From Planctomycetaceae bacterium (GTDB lineage: Bacteria > Planctomycetota > Planctomycetia > Planctomycetales > Planctomycetaceae), in assembly GCA_024742875.1 (NCBI GenBank), contig JANSXP010000054.1, positions 1-53,542 of the forward strand: DNA of 53,542 bases. The letters run 5' to 3'. Positions 10,012 to 19,134 of the stretch are shown here, piece by piece. Numbering within the stretch: position 1 is the first letter of the stretch; every line of letters starts with the position of its first letter. The notes under the pieces were generated by a model. The model did not search any database, was not told the origin of the DNA, and saw nothing but the letters and a program-made list of their open reading frames with translations. The translations under genes and the position numbers were made by a program.

Positions 10012-11091
10012 TCAGTCTTTGCGACCGAACAGCTTGACGGCCACGATGACAGACAGCCCCACCACGAGAAAACCGTAAAATGGCCAGATCGCAATGACCC
10101 AGCGAAATTCGCGTGAGTAAAGAAAGAAGATCGGAGCGAAGCTGGCCAAAGCGAGAAACATGCCGACACAGCCACCACCGACGATCGGGCCCATTTGCAG
10201 GTTCACGCCAATGGGAAAACTGCTGGTTGCCGTCAGCGGCGTTGATGTGCGGACAGTTTTCGTCAGCGCTTCACGAATGCGCCCCGCTTCTGTGATGGCG
10301 GCTGATACGTTGCCGGCTGTCAGTAGACGGTTCTGCTGCCACATCACCAGTGTGCCGTCGGAAATCTCAAAGTTCCATTTGAAGGGACTGTCCATGACAG
10401 CGCGGACAAACGGCAGCTGCAGGATGGGCCGGATGGTGTCGACGTAGCCGGCTGGTGGCGTCGCGAGCGATTCGGGCGGAGCGATGTAAAACGCCTCATT
10501 GAACTCCGCCAGCAATTCGATGTCACGAGGATCGGTGTAGATTTGATCGGCATTGAGCACCACGCCGTCGGCATTGGCAAACATCGCTGACCACAGCTTG
10601 CGGACCAGCTGAACAGGAGCGCAGAGTTCTTCCGGGAACGGTTGCAGGATGACAGTGTGTCTTTGAGTCTGCACGTTGCGGTCGCTGCTGCGGTATTCGC
10701 GATGAAACTCCAGCATCTGCAGGTCGACACCGTTCACTTGTCCGCAGGCGTAATTGTATCCGCCCACCCAGTCTTTCAGGCAGTGAACCTTTTGTGGCAG
10801 GGCGGGGTCCGAACGCTGGATTTCTTCCTGAACGTCCAGCCCCAGTGACATCAACGTCGACCGCAGCTGATTGCGACGCCACGCGGCAAACAGCAGAACA
10901 ATGGCAGAGCCGACCACGGCCAGACCACTTGCTGTGGCAATCCAGACTTTCACGTCATTGAGCGGCCACGCCTGCTTCTCCAGCAGGCCCCCCTGTTTAT
11001 TGCCGAACCAGTCGTTGATGGTCCACCAGGCAAAGCCGGAAAGGATGGCACCTGGAACAGCGTTGAGCAGGCTTTTCAGGAGGATTTTCAT
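10012..11091 (-). CDS. Membrane protein of unknown function, three predicted TM segments
   Basis: About 359 residues. Visible features are a hydrophobic segment near residues 5-25, a second at about 50-70 (V-W-I-A-T-A-S-G-L-A-V-V-G-S-A-I-V-L-L-F-A-A-W), a soluble middle of roughly 220 residues and two close C-terminal segments before a basic F-G-R-K-D end. The middle contains C-x-x-x-W and several acidic patches but no motif I recognise. Start 11091 is preferred over the open frame up to 11166 because it begins directly before the first membrane helix. It is divergent from prfB. No function is proposed. Confidence 0.6.
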   Translation of the reverse strand: MKILLKSLLNAVPGAILSGFAWWTINDWFGNKQGGLLEKQAWPLNDVKVWIATASGLAVVGSAIVLLFAAWRRNQLRSTLMSLGLDVQEEIQRSDPALPQKVHCLKDWVGGYNYACGQVNGVDLQMLEFHREYRSSDRNVQTQRHTVILQPFPEELCAPVQLVRKLWSAMFANADGVVLNADQIYTDPRDIELLAEFNEAFYIAPPESLATPPAGYVDTIRPILQLPFVRAVMDSPFKWNFEISDGTLVMWQQNRLLTAGNVSAAITEAGRIREALTKTVRTSTPLTATSSFPIGVNLQMGPIVGGGCVGMFLALASFAPIFFLYSREFRWVIAIWPFYGFLVVGLSVIVAVKLFGRKD

Positions 11092-11237
11092 GGTGGCATG
11101 CTGAGCGAAAACTGTGAGATACGCAACCGTGCCAAATACCACCGTGGCAGGCAGACTGCGTTGCATCCGGCAATCGACTGTGCTGAAATCCGCCCCTTCA
11201 ATCCGTCTTTTGATCCGAGCCTGAGAAAATACTGGTC

Positions 11238-12348
11238 ATGGAAGCTGAACTGCGCGACAAATGTGAAGAACTGATGCAGCGAATCGTACACCTTCGGGGG
11301 TGTCTTTGACCTGGAATCCAAGCAGTCACAGCTGGCGGAAGTCAGTGACAAAATGAATGCCACGGATTTCTGGGACAACCAGGAATCCGCTCAGGCGACA
11401 GTCGCAGAAATGCAACGGCTCAAAGCCGTCACCGGACCACTGGAAGATCTGATTTCTTCCGGTGAGGATATGCAGGTGCTGATGGAGTTTGCTGAAGAGG
11501 ACGCCGACAGCGCCGTGGAACTGGAGTCAGCTGTGAAAGAACTGCAGCTGGCGGTGGACCGGGTGGAACTGCAGGCGACGATGGCAGAGCCAGAGGATGT
11601 CTGCGGCGCCTACGTGCAGGTCCAGGCGGGTGAAGGCGGGACGGACTCGGCGGACTGGGCGCAAATGCTGCTGCGGATGTACGCGCGGTGGGCAGAGCGA
11701 CGTGGTTTTAAGCTGGAAGAGATTGACATCTCCCACGGTGAAGAGGCCGGAATCCGCAACGCGACAATTGCCATTCGTGGCGAGTATGTGTTTGGTTACC
11801 TCAAGGGAGAGACGGGCAATCACCGGCTGATTCGCATCAGTCCGTTTGATTCGGCCGGTCGTCGCCACACGGCTTTTGCTGCCGTCGATATCAGTCCCGA
11901 ACTGGATGACAACTTCGAAGTCGAAATCAACTGGGACTCTGATGTCCGCGAAGACACGTACCGTGCCGGTGGTGCGGGGGGGCAGCACGTTAACAAAACA
12001 GATTCGGCCGTCCGTTTGACGCATGGGCCATCCGGCGTGGTGGTCCAGTGCCAGAACGAACGCAGTCAGCATAAAAATCGGGCCACAGCCCGGAAGATGC
12101 TGCAGGCCAAACTGTATCAGATGGAGATGGAAAAACGGGATGCTGAGCTCTCGGCCAAACGTGGTTCCAAATCCAAAATCGGATTCGGTGGCCAGACGGT
12201 ACGCAACTATGTGCTGCACCCGGATCAGTATGTGAAAGATGCCCGCACGGCAACGAAGGTGGGCAACCCGCAGCCCGTGCTGGATGGCGATATCGATACG
12301 TTTCTGGAAGCGTTTCTGCGGTGGACGCTGTCTTCCCAGAACAACTAA
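11238..12348 (+). CDS. prfB: Peptide chain release factor 2 (programmed +1 frameshift)
   Basis: RF2 recognises UGA and UAA stop codons. The gene starts at ATG 11238 and reads 23 codons to an in-frame TGA at 11307-11309; a +1 shift on CTT continues at 11308 to give a 369-residue product, close to the usual length. The main body contains the anticodon-like S-P-F motif and the catalytic loop [10 protein letters not shown]. Reading only from the downstream ATG at 11353 would lose the conserved N-terminus, so the frameshifted form is the real gene. It is autoregulated: scarce RF2 slows termination at UGA and raises frameshifting. Confidence 0.95.
11295..11310 (+). promoter_or_regulatory. prfB programmed frameshift site
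   Basis: The GGGGGT element sits three bases before the slippery CTT TGA C, the same spacing as the classical RF2 frameshift signal (internal Shine-Dalgarno, CUU, UGA, C). Confidence 0.93.
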
Positions 12349-12392
12349 ACAAAGTGGTGTGTCCCGTTGGGGAGGCATCAGCAGGGGGCTCT

Positions 12393-13709
12393 ATGAGATT
12401 GACACTGATCACACTGCTTGCGCTTGCTGCCGCTGGCTGTTCGTTCGAAGAAGATCGGCCGCAGTCGGGTGTGTCTGTTATCAGATCGGAGCCGGCCACC
12501 GCGCCCGCTGAGAAAAAGGCAGACCCTACACCGGAGCCGTCGGGTACAACGCCGCCCTGCGTTTTTGCCGCCCCGCAGTTGACGGAGCAGGAATTGCGGG
12601 ATGGCTGGATCAGTTTGTTTGACGGAGCGACGCTGTTTGGCTGGGACGTGCCCGACAATGCCAACTGGCGCGTGGAAAACGGCTGCATCGTGGCCGATGA
12701 AGGCGATGTGAGTCTGCTGAGAACTCCGTTTCGGTTTGGCGATTTTGAATTGCGGTGTGATTTCCATCTGGCAAAAGGCGGCAACAGCGGCGTCTTTCTG
12801 CGAACCGCGGACGGGGCGACCAATCCTGCCAAAAACACGTACGAGCTGAATATCGCCGACGTCCACCCGTCCCATCCCACGGGCAGTCTGGTCGCACGCT
12901 ACAAGGCAGAAAACGTGCCGGCGGTCGAAGGGGCCTGGCACACCTTCCATGTGGTCTGCCAGGGATCGCGGGTCACGGTGAAACTGGACGACCAGCAGAT
13001 TGTCGACTTTGACGACCAGACAGAAAACGCACGCAGCGAAGGTGTGATTGGTCTGCAGATGAATTCCGGACGAGTGGCGTTCCGCAATGTGTTTTTGAAA
13101 CCACTGAACACGACTGAGCTATTTAACGGCGCGGACCTGACGGGCTGGCGGGAAGTTCCCGGCAGCAAGGGCACGTTTGGCGCGGTTGATGGTTCCATTC
13201 ATGCTGAAGGTGGGCCTGGTTTTTTGGAAACCGAAGGCACATTTGCAGACTTTGTGCTGCACGTGGAAGCCAATATCAACGACACGAAGGCCATCGCCGA
13301 TGGTCGACCGGCCAACAGCGGCGTGTTTTTTCGAGCCATCGCAGGAACCGAAAAGGCGCCGTCGCACGGTTATGAAATGCAGATTCAGCACGACTATAAA
13401 AACGATGACCGCACTCAGCCGGCCGACTTTGGATCGGGGGGCATCTATCGCCGCGAACCTGCCCGCTATGTCGTTGCCAATAACAACGAATGGTTTACCG
13501 AGACGCTCATCGCTCAGGGAAATCGCTTTGCCACTTTTGTGAACGGTTATCAGGTGCTGGACTGGGTGGACACACGCGAGCCGGATCCGAATCCTCGCAA
13601 AGGGCAGAGGCTTGATGCGGGGCATCTGAGTCTGCAGGGCCATGATCCCACGACGCTGCTTGATTTCCGCCGTCTGCGAATTCACGAACTGCCTGAGGCC
13701 ACGAAATAG
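12393..13709 (+). CDS. Lipoprotein with tandem DUF1080 (3-keto-disaccharide hydrolase) domains
   Basis: A 438-residue lipoprotein: signal L-A-L-A-A-A-G-C with lipidated Cys about residue 15, then a short Pro/Glu-rich linker. Two DUF1080 domains follow, about residues 60-240 and 245-435. Each begins with the L-F-D/N-G-x-x-L-x-G-W motif and contains N-S-G-V-F-L/F-R and Y-E-x-x-I. DUF1080 proteins are concanavalin-like beta-sandwiches; characterised members act on 3-keto sugars, and planctomycetes carry many. ATG 12393 is chosen for the lipobox and a GCAGGGGG ribosome site. It may be translated after prfB (45-bp gap) and is followed 2 bp later by mtnA. Confidence 0.88.
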   Translation: MRLTLITLLALAAAGCSFEEDRPQSGVSVIRSEPATAPAEKKADPTPEPSGTTPPCVFAAPQLTEQELRDGWISLFDGATLFGWDVPDNANWRVENGCIVADEGDVSLLRTPFRFGDFELRCDFHLAKGGNSGVFLRTADGATNPAKNTYELNIADVHPSHPTGSLVARYKAENVPAVEGAWHTFHVVCQGSRVTVKLDDQQIVDFDDQTENARSEGVIGLQMNSGRVAFRNVFLKPLNTTELFNGADLTGWREVPGSKGTFGAVDGSIHAEGGPGFLETEGTFADFVLHVEANINDTKAIADGRPANSGVFFRAIAGTEKAPSHGYEMQIQHDYKNDDRTQPADFGSGGIYRREPARYVVANNNEWFTETLIAQGNRFATFVNGYQVLDWVDTREPDPNPRKGQRLDAGHLSLQGHDPTTLLDFRRLRIHELPEATK

Positions 13710-13711
13710 AC

Positions 13712-14800
13712 ATGTCGAGACCGTTGATCGCCCATGCGGATATCCCCCGCAATCGTCTGAATCTGCCCGAGACCATCTGGTGGCAGGACGGCGAGTTGTT
13801 TCTGCTGGATCAGACGCAGCTTCCATTAACGGTGGTGGGTGAGCGGCAGGACGATATCGAACAGGTGTTTGCCTCCATTAAGGCGCTGAAGGTGCGGGGC
13901 GCACCAGCGATTGGCGTCGCGGGCGCTTACGGGCTGCTGGTGGGACTGCGTGACCACCAGCAACAGCCGCTGGCGGAATTCATAAAGCTGATCCAGCAGA
14001 AGGCCGACTGGCTGGGGGAAGCTCGTCCGACGGCCGTCAATTTGAAGTGGGCTCTGAATCGGATGGTGGCTTACGCTCAGGACTGCACGGCGGACAGTTC
14101 GGCCGCGCTTTATGAGCAACTGGTGCAGGAAGCTGTTCGCATACATACAGAGGATCGCGAACTTTGTCGCATGATTGGCGTGCACGGTGCACCACTGATC
14201 AAACCCGACACTGGCATCCTGACACACTGCAATGCCGGCTCTCTGGCGACGTCGGAATTTGGCACGGCCACATCCCCAATGTATGTTGCCCACAGTGAAG
14301 GGACCGCTTTTCGCGTGTATGCGGATGAAACGCGTCCGCTGCTTCAGGGCGCCCGCCTGACGAGTTGGGAGCTACAGCAGGCTGGCATCGATGTCAGCCT
14401 GATCACGGACAATATGTCGGCCCACCTCATGAGCCAGGGGCTGATTGATATGGTGATTGTGGGCACCGATCGCGTGGCGGCCAACGGGGATGTGGCCAAT
14501 AAGATCGGTACCATGGCGGTCGCCATTCTGGCCCGCCATTTCGGCATCCCGTTTTATGTGGCACTGCCCTACTCCACCATCGATTTTGACATGCCTGCCG
14601 GCAGTGGTATTCCCATCGAAGAACGTGGCGAAGAAGAAGTGACCAGCTTCGGAGCCAGACGCACGGCCCCGGAGGCCATGCGGGTTCGAAATCCGGCGTT
14701 TGATGTGACTCCGCATGAGTTCGTGACCGGTCTGATCACCGAGCGTGGCGTGGTTCTGCCGCCGTTTGCTGAAAACCTGAAAAACCAGTATTCCGAATAG
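13712..14800 (+). CDS. mtnA: S-methyl-5-thioribose-1-phosphate isomerase
   Basis: A 362-residue eIF2B-related sugar-phosphate isomerase of the methionine salvage pathway, converting methylthioribose-1-phosphate to methylthioribulose-1-phosphate. The family markers are all present: K-V-R-G-A-P-A-I-G near residue 50, the catalytic Cys in T-H-C-N-A-G-S-L-A-T, the catalytic Asp in V-G-T-D-R-V-A-A-N-G-D, and N-K-I-G-T. Length is typical. It starts 2 bp after the DUF1080 stop, so these genes share a transcript. Confidence 0.95.
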   Translation: MSRPLIAHADIPRNRLNLPETIWWQDGELFLLDQTQLPLTVVGERQDDIEQVFASIKALKVRGAPAIGVAGAYGLLVGLRDHQQQPLAEFIKLIQQKADWLGEARPTAVNLKWALNRMVAYAQDCTADSSAALYEQLVQEAVRIHTEDRELCRMIGVHGAPLIKPDTGILTHCNAGSLATSEFGTATSPMYVAHSEGTAFRVYADETRPLLQGARLTSWELQQAGIDVSLITDNMSAHLMSQGLIDMVIVGTDRVAANGDVANKIGTMAVAILARHFGIPFYVALPYSTIDFDMPAGSGIPIEERGEEEVTSFGARRTAPEAMRVRNPAFDVTPHEFVTGLITERGVVLPPFAENLKNQYSE

Positions 14801-14833
14801 CCGTGCGAGTGCCGGGCGGAAGAAGGAGCCGTG

Positions 14834-15823
14834 ATGAATTCACCGCAGCCCCCAGCGCCGACAGGCACCGACGAGCCAAAGTCCCGTGTTGCTGTGAACG
14901 ACGAGGCCGGCGGTTCTCGACGTTCCCGACGGTTGTCGACGCGAATGCTGGTGGTGCTCCGCCGTGTTCACATGTACGCGGGCCTGTTCCTGCTGCCGTG
15001 GGTGTTTCTTTACGGAATCACGGGCGCGATGTTCAACCACTACGGGCTGTTCACTGATGCGCAGATCGTCAGTTCGTCACCCGGGCTGCTGGCGGAAACA
15101 GCGATGGAGCAGTTTCCCACGACCGATGCGCTGGCTGATGATGTTGTGCGGGCGCTGCAGGCGGCATCGCCCGGGATTCGGATTGAGCGAGATCCGTCGT
15201 CGCCGGCGGAGTTCGTTAACGACATTGTCCTGCAGGTGACAAACGACGAGATCCGACACGCCGTTTACATCAACCCGGTTGACCATTCCTCCTGGGTGTC
15301 AACGACAGAACGCGGTCAGTTTGGTGAGAACGATCTGCTGCCGGACGTTGATCACGTGTCGCTGGACAATTCACCGTACGAAATGGCCCGTCAGTCTGTT
15401 CCGACTGTCGTGAAAGAGGCCGGACTGGAGATGGTCGGTGAAGTGCGGCCCTTTGGCTGGTGCAAACTGAATTTTCTGGCCCGCGTGGACGGGCGGCCCG
15501 CGCGAATCACCTATGTGCTGCGGGACGGCCATGTGGACGTGGCGGAATACACTGGAGAGCCGCCAATGACAATGCGCAGTCTGTTTCTGCGACTGCACAC
15601 CACGCACGGCCAGCCGCCTCACTGGAACGGCCGCATGATCTGGTCTCTCTTTGCGGACATCATGGCGGCCGCCATGGTGCTGTGGGGCATTTCCGGTGTG
15701 GTCATGTGGTGGCAGATCAAGCGAACCCGCGTCCTCGGCGGTTTCGTGCTGCTGGCAAGTGTCGGGACCGGGGCAGCGGTGTACCTGAGTGTGGTTCACT
15801 TCTACGCCACCACACGCTTGTAG
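14834..15823 (+). CDS. PepSY-associated transmembrane protein
   Basis: A 329-residue inner-membrane protein. After a hydrophilic N-terminus, a helix at about 45-70 (R-R-V-H-M-Y-A-G-L-F-L-L-P-W-V-F) carries the His typical of PepSY-TM proteins. Further segments lie at about 275-298 and 300-325. The soluble region between has PepSY-like character. Family members are often linked to iron, haem or flavin reduction, but no substrate can be read here. ATG 14834 is preferred to the adjacent GTG at 14831 because AGAAGGAG lies 6 bp upstream of it. This is the last chromosomal gene before the mobile element. Confidence 0.8.
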   Translation: MNSPQPPAPTGTDEPKSRVAVNDEAGGSRRSRRLSTRMLVVLRRVHMYAGLFLLPWVFLYGITGAMFNHYGLFTDAQIVSSSPGLLAETAMEQFPTTDALADDVVRALQAASPGIRIERDPSSPAEFVNDIVLQVTNDEIRHAVYINPVDHSSWVSTTERGQFGENDLLPDVDHVSLDNSPYEMARQSVPTVVKEAGLEMVGEVRPFGWCKLNFLARVDGRPARITYVLRDGHVDVAEYTGEPPMTMRSLFLRLHTTHGQPPHWNGRMIWSLFADIMAAAMVLWGISGVVMWWQIKRTRVLGGFVLLASVGTGAAVYLSVVHFYATTRL

Positions 15824-15960
15824 GTCCCGGTTTGGCAGTCGCTGGTGTTGAACGATTTGCCGTGACCAGGTGCGGCTCTCAAAACACTGAGGCTGCTCGG
15901 AGACGGGTTCCTGTGAAAACCGTCTGGTACGCGGTGATGCCCGCTGCATTCGGCTGGCGA

Positions 15961-15971
15961 ATTCCCTATCC
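15961..15971 (+). repeat. 11-bp repeat outside the left element end
   Basis: ATTCCCTATCC here recurs in the same orientation at 48670-48680. Each copy lies about 100 bp outside the 18-bp repeat. It is an alternative candidate crossover core, with the 18-bp repeats then acting as integrase arm sites. Confidence 0.35.
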
Positions 15972-15984
15972 AAATAAATCGACT

Positions 15985-16020
15985 AAGGCCAGCCTTTTGA
16001 AAATCGGGCTGGCCTTTTTA
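15985..16020 (+). terminator. Rho-independent terminator
   Basis: A perfect 10-bp stem AAGGCCAGCC / GGCTGGCCTT (15985-15994 and 16007-16016) with a 12-nt loop and a T run. It closes the chromosomal transcript ending in the PepSY gene. Confidence 0.85.
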
Positions 16021-16062
16021 ACTGGTTTGAGCGGTCCGTTTGTCCGGCGTGTGTCCGGTTTT

Positions 16063-16080
16063 TTATCCAAACAGGTCACA
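16063..16080 (+). repeat. Left attachment-site candidate (18-bp direct repeat)
   Basis: TTATCCAAACAGGTCACA, identical to 48570-48587. In this copy the frame L-S-K-Q-V-T ends with TAA directly after the repeat. Confidence 0.75.
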
Positions 16081-16395
16081 TAAATCAGAGTCCGGTTAAT
16101 GTCCGGTGCTGGCCCCGCATTCAGACGCCGCTGACCGCCGTTTTCGGTTGAATGGTGGACATTCAAAAATAGAAGGATTTCCGCGTAAGCGATCAGCGCT
16201 GACAGCCGTCACCGGCTACAGTTCAATATCGAGGGAGGCAGTTAAGCCAAACGCCCCGTCAAGGACTGCTGTTAGATCAGTGGGGGACTTCGGGGCGGAC
16301 TGTCGTCCGGTCGCCGACTATCGGTGAACCTGCCAGGCCTGAATAAGCCTGGGGGAACGTGACGGGAGGCCCGGTACTTCCGGGAACCATCGTCG

Positions 16396-16415
16396 CAAAC
16401 AAATCCGTTTGTTTG
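16396..16415 (+). promoter_or_regulatory. Palindromic operator-like site
   Basis: CAAACAAA and TTTGTTTG form a perfect 8-bp inverted repeat around TCCG, 23 bp before the first gene of the left cassette. It could be an operator for the element's own HTH protein or a leader hairpin. The 16081-16395 stretch holds nothing else I can name. Confidence 0.5.
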
Positions 16416-16438
16416 TCCACGTTCCAAAGGTTCCCACA

Positions 16439-16825
16439 ATGGTCAGAGAGACCCCCAGAAAGTCCCCCAGCGCAACCAGCCGCGCCGTCGCCGAATCACT
16501 CACCGAAGCCGTTGACAGGCTGGCAGACGTATTCGAGCGATCCGACACGCCCCGCGAGATCGACGGTCTGGCGACGTTTGAGACAGTCGGCAAGATCATC
16601 GGACGCAAGCCCGATTCCGTCAGCCGGTTCTGCAAAGACGCGGGCGTCCCAGTCTACTACGCATTCCGGCAGGGATTCGTCCCGCTGGTCGATCTGGCAA
16701 ACGCTATCCGCCAGAACACCGAACCGCAAAGCCGCCCGGATGCGATGAGCCGCGAGGCGATCGAAGCGAACGCCAAAACCTGCAACAGCGAAGCCGCGCT
16801 GGCCGCCGCGAAAGGTGGTGAGTGA
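16439..16825 (+). CDS. Element-encoded protein of unknown function
   Basis: A 128-residue protein. The first 25 residues are Ser/Arg-rich. A helical segment follows (T-E-A-V-D-R-L-A-D-V-F-E), then a region that looks like a small DNA-binding helix-turn-helix (T-F-E-T-V-G-K-I-I-G-R-K-P-D-S-V-S-R-F). Its stop overlaps the next ATG (TGATG), so it heads a translationally coupled string of genes. A role in replication control or regulation is plausible from position only. Confidence 0.65.
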   Translation: MVRETPRKSPSATSRAVAESLTEAVDRLADVFERSDTPREIDGLATFETVGKIIGRKPDSVSRFCKDAGVPVYYAFRQGFVPLVDLANAIRQNTEPQSRPDAMSREAIEANAKTCNSEAALAAAKGGE

Positions 16826-17091
16826 TGGTCGACGCCAAACTATGCAGCACAGCCGGTTGCGACGAGAAGCGAAAGAAGGACTTCAGATTCTGCAAGACCT
16901 GCCTGCGGGTGATGCGAGACAGAATGAAGTCAGACGGCTTTCTTGAATCGGAGCCCGATCGCACCCGCCCCGCGCACACGTGGGACGGAACTCCAGGTGA
17001 TTCGAACGACAGCGAGCGCGGACACGAGTCTATCGATCTGGGACGCTATCTGAGACAGGCGCAGCGATACGACGCGAAACGAGGTGCGTGA
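16825..17091 (+). CDS. Small zinc-finger-like protein
   Basis: An 88-residue protein with a Cys pattern C-x4-C followed 13 residues later by F-C-K-T-C, suggesting a zinc ribbon. The C-terminal half is acidic and polar. It overlaps both neighbours by one base (TGATG junctions), indicating coupled translation. Family unknown. Confidence 0.6.
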   Translation: MVDAKLCSTAGCDEKRKKDFRFCKTCLRVMRDRMKSDGFLESEPDRTRPAHTWDGTPGDSNDSERGHESIDLGRYLRQAQRYDAKRGA

Positions 17092-17867
17092 TGTATCAGC
17101 GGGAAATCGAACGTCGATTGCTCCAGACGCTTCACACCTGCGAGGACCGCGGCTGCCGCCTCAGATTTCGCCAAGCGATCAGCGACCGCAAGCCAACGCA
17201 CTCCGAGTCGGTACTGTTCTCAAGGATAGTCCGCAGACTGTGCCGCGACGGTTATATTGAGTGCGACAGCCGCTCAAGCGCACGGCAGACTGTTCTTTGG
17301 AGGGCGCGGATCACCATCGCCGGAATCGGCTATCTCGACCAATTGAGCCGCGAGGGGAAAAGTCCAGAACCGGCAGGGATCAACGCATCTTTGGCACTGC
17401 CAATTCACGAAAAGGCAGAACAAACCGCCGAGCCGGAGACGCCCCAAGCCCGGTTCCTTTATGTGATCGAGATTGTGACCGATCGTTTTGCCGCACTGAA
17501 AATCGGCGTAAGCATCGACCCGCGGGATCGACTGGCGGCTATATGGCGCGACATCGAGAGAAAAACGGATTGCACGGTCCATGCGTTGCGGTGTCACGCG
17601 ATTTACAAAGCCGGCAAACCCTTCAGGCTGGAGGCAGACTGCCAGCAACACCTAAAGCTACTGGGACACCAAGTGCATTTTAGCGATGCGTGGACCGGGC
17701 ACACCGAAGCGTTTGATCCTGGCAGCCTCGATGCCGCAATAGACTTTTTGAACCAGACGGATGCAGAGCGAATCCGACCGGACGAACTGATTGACAATCG
17801 CGGACCGATTCCAACCGCTGTCAACCCAAATCCGCCGATTCCGGGCAGAAATCCGGAAAATAATTAA
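17091..17867 (+). CDS. GIY-YIG-like (T5orf172/Mug113 type) protein with N-terminal winged helix
   Basis: A 258-residue protein. Residues 1-85 look like a winged-helix DNA-binding domain (I-E-R-R-L-L-Q-T-L ... L-C-R-D-G-Y-I-E-C). Residues about 120-215 match the T5orf172/Mug113 branch of GIY-YIG nucleases: L-Y-V-I-E-I-V-T-D, L-K-I-G-V-S-I-D-P-R-D-R-L, the metal-site glutamate in R-L-E-A-D-C-Q-Q-H-L, and a final aromatic block. The first motif is V-I rather than G-I-Y, which is common in this branch. Likely a phage or plasmid nuclease or DNA-binding protein. The 146 bp after its stop lack a gene. Confidence 0.65.
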   Translation: MYQREIERRLLQTLHTCEDRGCRLRFRQAISDRKPTHSESVLFSRIVRRLCRDGYIECDSRSSARQTVLWRARITIAGIGYLDQLSREGKSPEPAGINASLALPIHEKAEQTAEPETPQARFLYVIEIVTDRFAALKIGVSIDPRDRLAAIWRDIERKTDCTVHALRCHAIYKAGKPFRLEADCQQHLKLLGHQVHFSDAWTGHTEAFDPGSLDAAIDFLNQTDAERIRPDELIDNRGPIPTAVNPNPPIPGRNPENN

Positions 17868-18013
17868 AGGCGGATCTTCTTACTATGCAAGGGGTTAGGA
17901 ACACACCCCATAAGGTGCCGGGAGAATGCCCCCTTTTAATCGAACTAATCCGCAAGGTTCGCACGTCTTGTTAAGAGTGGACGCATTTTCACGACTCAAT
18001 ACAGGTAAGCGAC

Positions 18014-18229
18014 ATGATCACTACACCATTGCCGAACGACACGCCGCAAATTCTGACCGGCCAGCAACTTGCCGACTTGCTGGGCGTCCATCGCAGGACG
18101 CTTTCCAAATGGCGGCAGGATGGCACGTTGCCACCCGCCAACAAACTGGGCCGCGCGTGGGTCTGGCACAGAGACGCAATCGAAGCCTGGATTGCCCGCG
18201 GCTGTCCGCCACAGGAGGCGGCAGAATGA
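18014..18229 (+). CDS. Excisionase-like helix-turn-helix protein
   Basis: A 71-residue protein of the helix_turn_helix_17/MerR-N type: L-T-G-Q-Q-L-A-D-L-L-G-V-H-R-R-T-L-S-K-W followed by G-T-L-P and the wing W-V-W-H-R-D-A-I-E-A-W. In tyrosine-integrase elements such proteins usually act as directionality factors or repressors. Its stop overlaps the next start (ATGA). Confidence 0.8.
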   Translation: MITTPLPNDTPQILTGQQLADLLGVHRRTLSKWRQDGTLPPANKLGRAWVWHRDAIEAWIARGCPPQEAAE

Positions 18230-18648
18230 GGGCCACCGACCACCCACTTTACGTTCGCTGGAAGTCGATTCGGCAACGCTGCCAGGATCCGAGCCACAGC
18301 GAGTTTCCGCGCTACGGCGGGCGAGGGATTCGACTCTGCCGCCGCTGGCAGGACTTCTGGCAGTTCGTCGCCGACATCGAAGCCGACATCGGCCCGCGAC
18401 CTGATGGCCGCACGCTGGACCGCATCCAGAACCGGCGCGGCTACTGTCGCGGGAACCTGCGCTGGGCAACGGCTCGCGAGCAGTCCAACAACCGCCGGAC
18501 GAATCGTTTCCTGCGACTGGACGGCATCCGCCAGACGGTCGCGCAATGGGCCAGGCAGATGGGCATGAACGCGACCACGCTGCATTCCCGACTTGCCGCC
18601 GGATGGACGACACGCGACGCAATCACCACGCCCGTGGGGTGCCACTGA
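18226..18648 (+). CDS. Phage-type HNH/AP2-like protein
   Basis: A 140-residue protein resembling small phage proteins with a degenerate HNH fold: R-G-I-R-L-C-R-R-W-Q-D-F, then T-L-D-R-I-Q-N-R-R-G-Y-C-R-G-N-L-R-W-A-T and E-Q-S-N-N-R-R. The last 50 residues look like a DNA-recognition helix-turn-helix (T-V-A-Q-W-A-R-Q-M-G-M-N). It may nick or bind DNA. Start 18226 overlaps the previous stop and the stop overlaps the next ATG. Confidence 0.65.
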   Translation: MRATDHPLYVRWKSIRQRCQDPSHSEFPRYGGRGIRLCRRWQDFWQFVADIEADIGPRPDGRTLDRIQNRRGYCRGNLRWATAREQSNNRRTNRFLRLDGIRQTVAQWARQMGMNATTLHSRLAAGWTTRDAITTPVGCH

Positions 18649-18845
18649 TGCTGCCAGAGTGTGACCCACCCGAAACACTGCGCGGCCGTCGTCTGCAGAC
18701 CTGCGGACTGACCAACGAACAATCCGCAAACGTTTACGAATTATGGTGCGCGTTCGTGCCAAAAGCTGCGATCGCAAACCTTCTCGATCTTGACCCGCGC
18801 GAAGTGCGCGAGTTCATCCGCCGCAACTTTGAGGAATCGAACTGA
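18648..18845 (+). CDS. Small element protein of unknown function
   Basis: A 65-residue protein. It contains a possible helix-turn-helix (A-A-I-A-N-L-L-D-L-D-P-R-E-V-R-E-F-I-R-R-N-F). Coupled by one-base TGATG overlaps to both neighbours, which is the main evidence that it is translated. Confidence 0.5.
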   Translation: MLPECDPPETLRGRRLQTCGLTNEQSANVYELWCAFVPKAAIANLLDLDPREVREFIRRNFEESN

Positions 18846-19054
18846 TGACCCTTGCAACAACACCGACTGCCGACCTGCACCGCGAACTTGACAAAGCAGA
18901 AGCGGCTTTTCTGAAAGCGAAACCAGCCGACAAGCAACGCGCACGAAACCGCGTGGCAAACGTCATGGCAGAGATCCAGGCACGGCATCAGGCATGCCAC
19001 GCTGGCCGGATTTACGACCAGGGGCGGCGACGCTGGGTGACGGCAACCGCGTAA
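18845..19054 (+). CDS. Small basic helical protein
   Basis: A 69-residue protein, mostly one long amphipathic helix rich in Ala, Lys and Arg (D-L-H-R-E-L-D-K-A-E-A-A-F). Coupled to the gene before it. No family recognised. Confidence 0.5.
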   Translation: MTLATTPTADLHRELDKAEAAFLKAKPADKQRARNRVANVMAEIQARHQACHAGRIYDQGRRRWVTATA

Positions 19055-19134
19055 CACCATCTTCGCCGAAGCGCACAAAAAAAGCCCCGCAGTCGTGCCA
19101 GACATACGGGGCAATAAATCGGAGTAAGGAAATT

